From: Cellvibrionaceae bacterium
GTDB taxonomy: Bacteria; Pseudomonadota; Gammaproteobacteria; Pseudomonadales; Cellvibrionaceae
Assembly (NCBI GenBank): GCA_027012915.1
Contig: JALUYN010000617.1
Span: 1 to 6,696, forward strand
Direction: 5' to 3'
Length of the DNA stretch: 6,696 bases
Shown here: positions 5,126 through 6,696 of the stretch, piece by piece
Numbering within the stretch: the first letter of the stretch is position 1
Layout of the letters: each line of letters begins with the position of its first letter
Position numbers and translations under genes: made by a program
Notes under the pieces: generated by a model
Seen by the model: only the letters and a program-made list of their open reading frames with translations
Databases searched by the model: none
Told to the model about the DNA's origin: nothing

Positions 5126-6696
5126 ATGCGCAAATGTGTACGTAACCCCAAAACTCCGACGACTAATTCCTGGCTCTGGAGTAAATGTGTCGTTTATTCG
5201 GTATCTTTTGCGCTGGTGTTCAGTACTCCTATATCCAGTGCCAGCGTCTTTGTGGATAACACCGCAGCTATATCAAATAGGGCATCCATCGTTGAGGCCG
5301 GTAATGGTGTGCCCATTGTGGATATTGTGAAGCCCACGGCAAAGGGCGTTTCTCATAACAAATTCACTCAGCTTGATATCAATACTCAGGGGATAATTTT
5401 CAACAACAGTCGCGTGGTAACCGATACCCAGCTAGCAGGGCATATTGATGCGAACCCAAACCTCGGGGGATCTAGTGTCAGTATTATCCTCAATGAAGTA
5501 ACAGGCCCCAACCGCTCTCAGTTAAACGGTTTGGCAGAAATTGCTGGTCAGTCCGCAGAGCTTGTGTTGGCCAATCCGAATGGTATCAGTTGTGATGGTT
5601 GCGGTTTTATCAATACGCCGAGAGCGACCCTTGCTACCGGCCTGCCCACAATGCGAGATGGCGAGTTGCAGGGTTTTTCTATCGACGGAGGAGAGGTTTC
5701 CATAAGTCGTCTCAATGCCAGCGCTATTGATCGTTTGGATATATTTGCCCGGGCGATCACGCTGAATGATGAGCTACACGCCCAGCGGCTCAATCTAATC
5801 ACCGGGCGCAACGATATTGCTTATACGGATTTAGCGCTGATCAAAAAAGGGGACAATGGCAGCGATAAACCTGCGTTCGCGTTAGATGTTGCTTCGCTGG
5901 GAGGTATGTATGCCAACCAGATTTTCATGATCGGCACAGAGTCAGGGGTGGGCGTTAATATGCAGGGTGAGATAGCCTCTGGAGCAGGGGATATCTCGAT
6001 AAAAGCTGACGGCTCCTTAAGCATCAACAAAATAGTGTCTGATAAGAGTCTTAACCTGGAAAGTGTCAGTTCGGACATCGCGGTCCATGGAAACACCTAT
6101 GCCAAAGCCTCTGCTCAGATTACTGCGAGTCAGGGAGATATAGTCAATGACGGAAATATAATTGCGGAAGCCGATCTCACCATCGAAGCAGAAAATCTAT
6201 TCAATAGCTACAGGGGCAGAATTCAGGGGTTTGGTGCTGTGGATGCTCGCTTGAATCAAGATTTCAATAATCAAGGTAGCGGTGTAAATCAAGGCGCTTT
6301 TTTTGCTGACGGGCCTCTATTTCTTTCGGCGAATAATATTGTTAACCACGGCGTGCTGGGCGGCGGTGACAACGTTTCTCTGGCGGCCCGGAATACGCTG
6401 GAGAACACTGCAGAGTATGGAGCGCCGGGAAGTGTCATTTTTTCTGTGGGGGATCTAAGCCTCTATGGCCAGACTATTCTTAACCGTCAGTCCGATATCT
6501 TTGGCCTCGCCAATATTGTGATGTCTGGCGATGCCGCCAATAGCCCTGCGCATTCGATTCGCAATAGCTCTGCAACACTCGAAAGCTCTGGTGATTTGTC
6601 GATTTATACAAACGAGTTCGTCAATCACCGCCAGGGGCTATACAACTTTGACAATACTGACTACTGCAATGGTGGAGGAGACTTCTGTACTGTCCC
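5126..6696 (+). CDS. Two-partner secretion exoprotein, filamentous-haemagglutinin/CdiA-like (TpsA; N-terminal 523 aa, 3' end beyond window)
   Basis: The frame is open from ATG 5126 to the right edge. A long, basic N-terminus (MRKCVRNPKT) is followed by a hydrophobic segment (CVVYSVSFALVFSTP) and probable signal cleavage after ISSA (residue 39). It does not resemble the extended signal peptide (ESPR) of classic FHA proteins. Residues about 40-270 form the TPS secretion domain (haemagglutination activity domain), with the NPNL motif at 110-113, LNEVTGPNRSQLNG and the NPNG motif at 150-153. The latter is followed by C156-x-x-C159 and GFINTPRATLATG. LGGMYANQIFMIGTESGVGV (258-277) is also typical. 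From about 280 on there are repeated short beta-strand patterns of a right-handed beta-helix rich in Asn, Gly and Ser. The TPS domain is recognised by the POTRA domains of the upstream transporter. Full proteins of this class usually run to thousands of residues. Adhesin, haemolysin and contact-dependent toxin are all possible; the deciding C-terminus is not present. Confidence 0.93.
   Translation, partial: MRKCVRNPKTPTTNSWLWSKCVVYSVSFALVFSTPISSASVFVDNTAAISNRASIVEAGNGVPIVDIVKPTAKGVSHNKFTQLDINTQGIIFNNSRVVTDTQLAGHIDANPNLGGSSVSIILNEVTGPNRSQLNGLAEIAGQSAELVLANPNGISCDGCGFINTPRATLATGLPTMRDGELQGFSIDGGEVSISRLNASAIDRLDIFARAITLNDELHAQRLNLITGRNDIAYTDLALIKKGDNGSDKPAFALDVASLGGMYANQIFMIGTESGVGVNMQGEIASGAGDISIKADGSLSINKIVSDKSLNLESVSSDIAVHGNTYAKASAQITASQGDIVNDGNIIAEADLTIEAENLFNSYRGRIQGFGAVDARLNQDFNNQGSGVNQGAFFADGPLFLSANNIVNHGVLGGGDNVSLAARNTLENTAEYGAPGSVIFSVGDLSLYGQTILNRQSDIFGLANIVMSGDAANSPAHSIRNSSATLESSGDLSIYTNEFVNHRQGLYNFDNTDYCNGGGDFCTV

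Noticed and set aside
5548..6096. Minus-strand open frames opposite the exoprotein gene
   Set aside because: The plus strand encodes an unmistakable TPS domain and beta-helix there; the reverse frames show no family features.

Overview
The window looks like part of a gammaproteobacterial chromosome, probably a free-living or marine-type lineage. The basis is the PurE and PurK protein sequences, the purE-purK gene order and a ShlB/FhaC-type two-partner secretion locus. The genus cannot be fixed from the sequence alone. The centre is ordinary core metabolism, with accessory material on both sides.

Left (1-913): the minus strand carries the N-terminal 222 residues of a phage-type tyrosine recombinase that runs off the left edge. 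Its 5' end faces a roughly 250-bp region (667-913) with two consecutive stem-loops, a candidate promoter for the recombinase, a doubtful small ORF and a 20-bp-period direct repeat. To the right is a plus-strand gene (914-1342) for a small lipoprotein of unknown function. Together with the recombinase this suggests the edge or remnant of an integrated element next to purE.

Centre (1343-3196): a 203-bp spacer with several short palindromes and a plausible promoter leads into purE and then purK. These genes encode the two steps that carboxylate aminoimidazole ribonucleotide in purine synthesis. They are separated by a 97-bp spacer almost filled by a 73-bp palindromic element with perfect 14-bp ends. 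This resembles the dispersed REP/MITE-like intergenic repeats of many gammaproteobacteria.

Right (3197-6696): after an inverted repeat that may end purK transcription comes a two-partner secretion (type Vb) pair. The tpsB gene encodes a complete 570-residue outer-membrane transporter with signal peptide, N-terminal helix, two POTRA domains and a barrel carrying the VRGY motif. The tpsA gene follows 55 bp later and encodes the first 523 residues of a filamentous-haemagglutinin-like exoprotein with a complete TPS secretion domain (NPNL and NPNG motifs) and the start of a beta-helix. The transporter recognises the TPS domain and exports the exoprotein. Whether this is an adhesin, a haemolysin or a CdiA-type contact-dependent toxin depends on the C-terminus, which lies beyond the window. 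I found no clearly unprecedented system. The points most worth following are the missing right end of tpsA, the structured region between the recombinase and the lipoprotein, and the palindrome splitting purE from purK.
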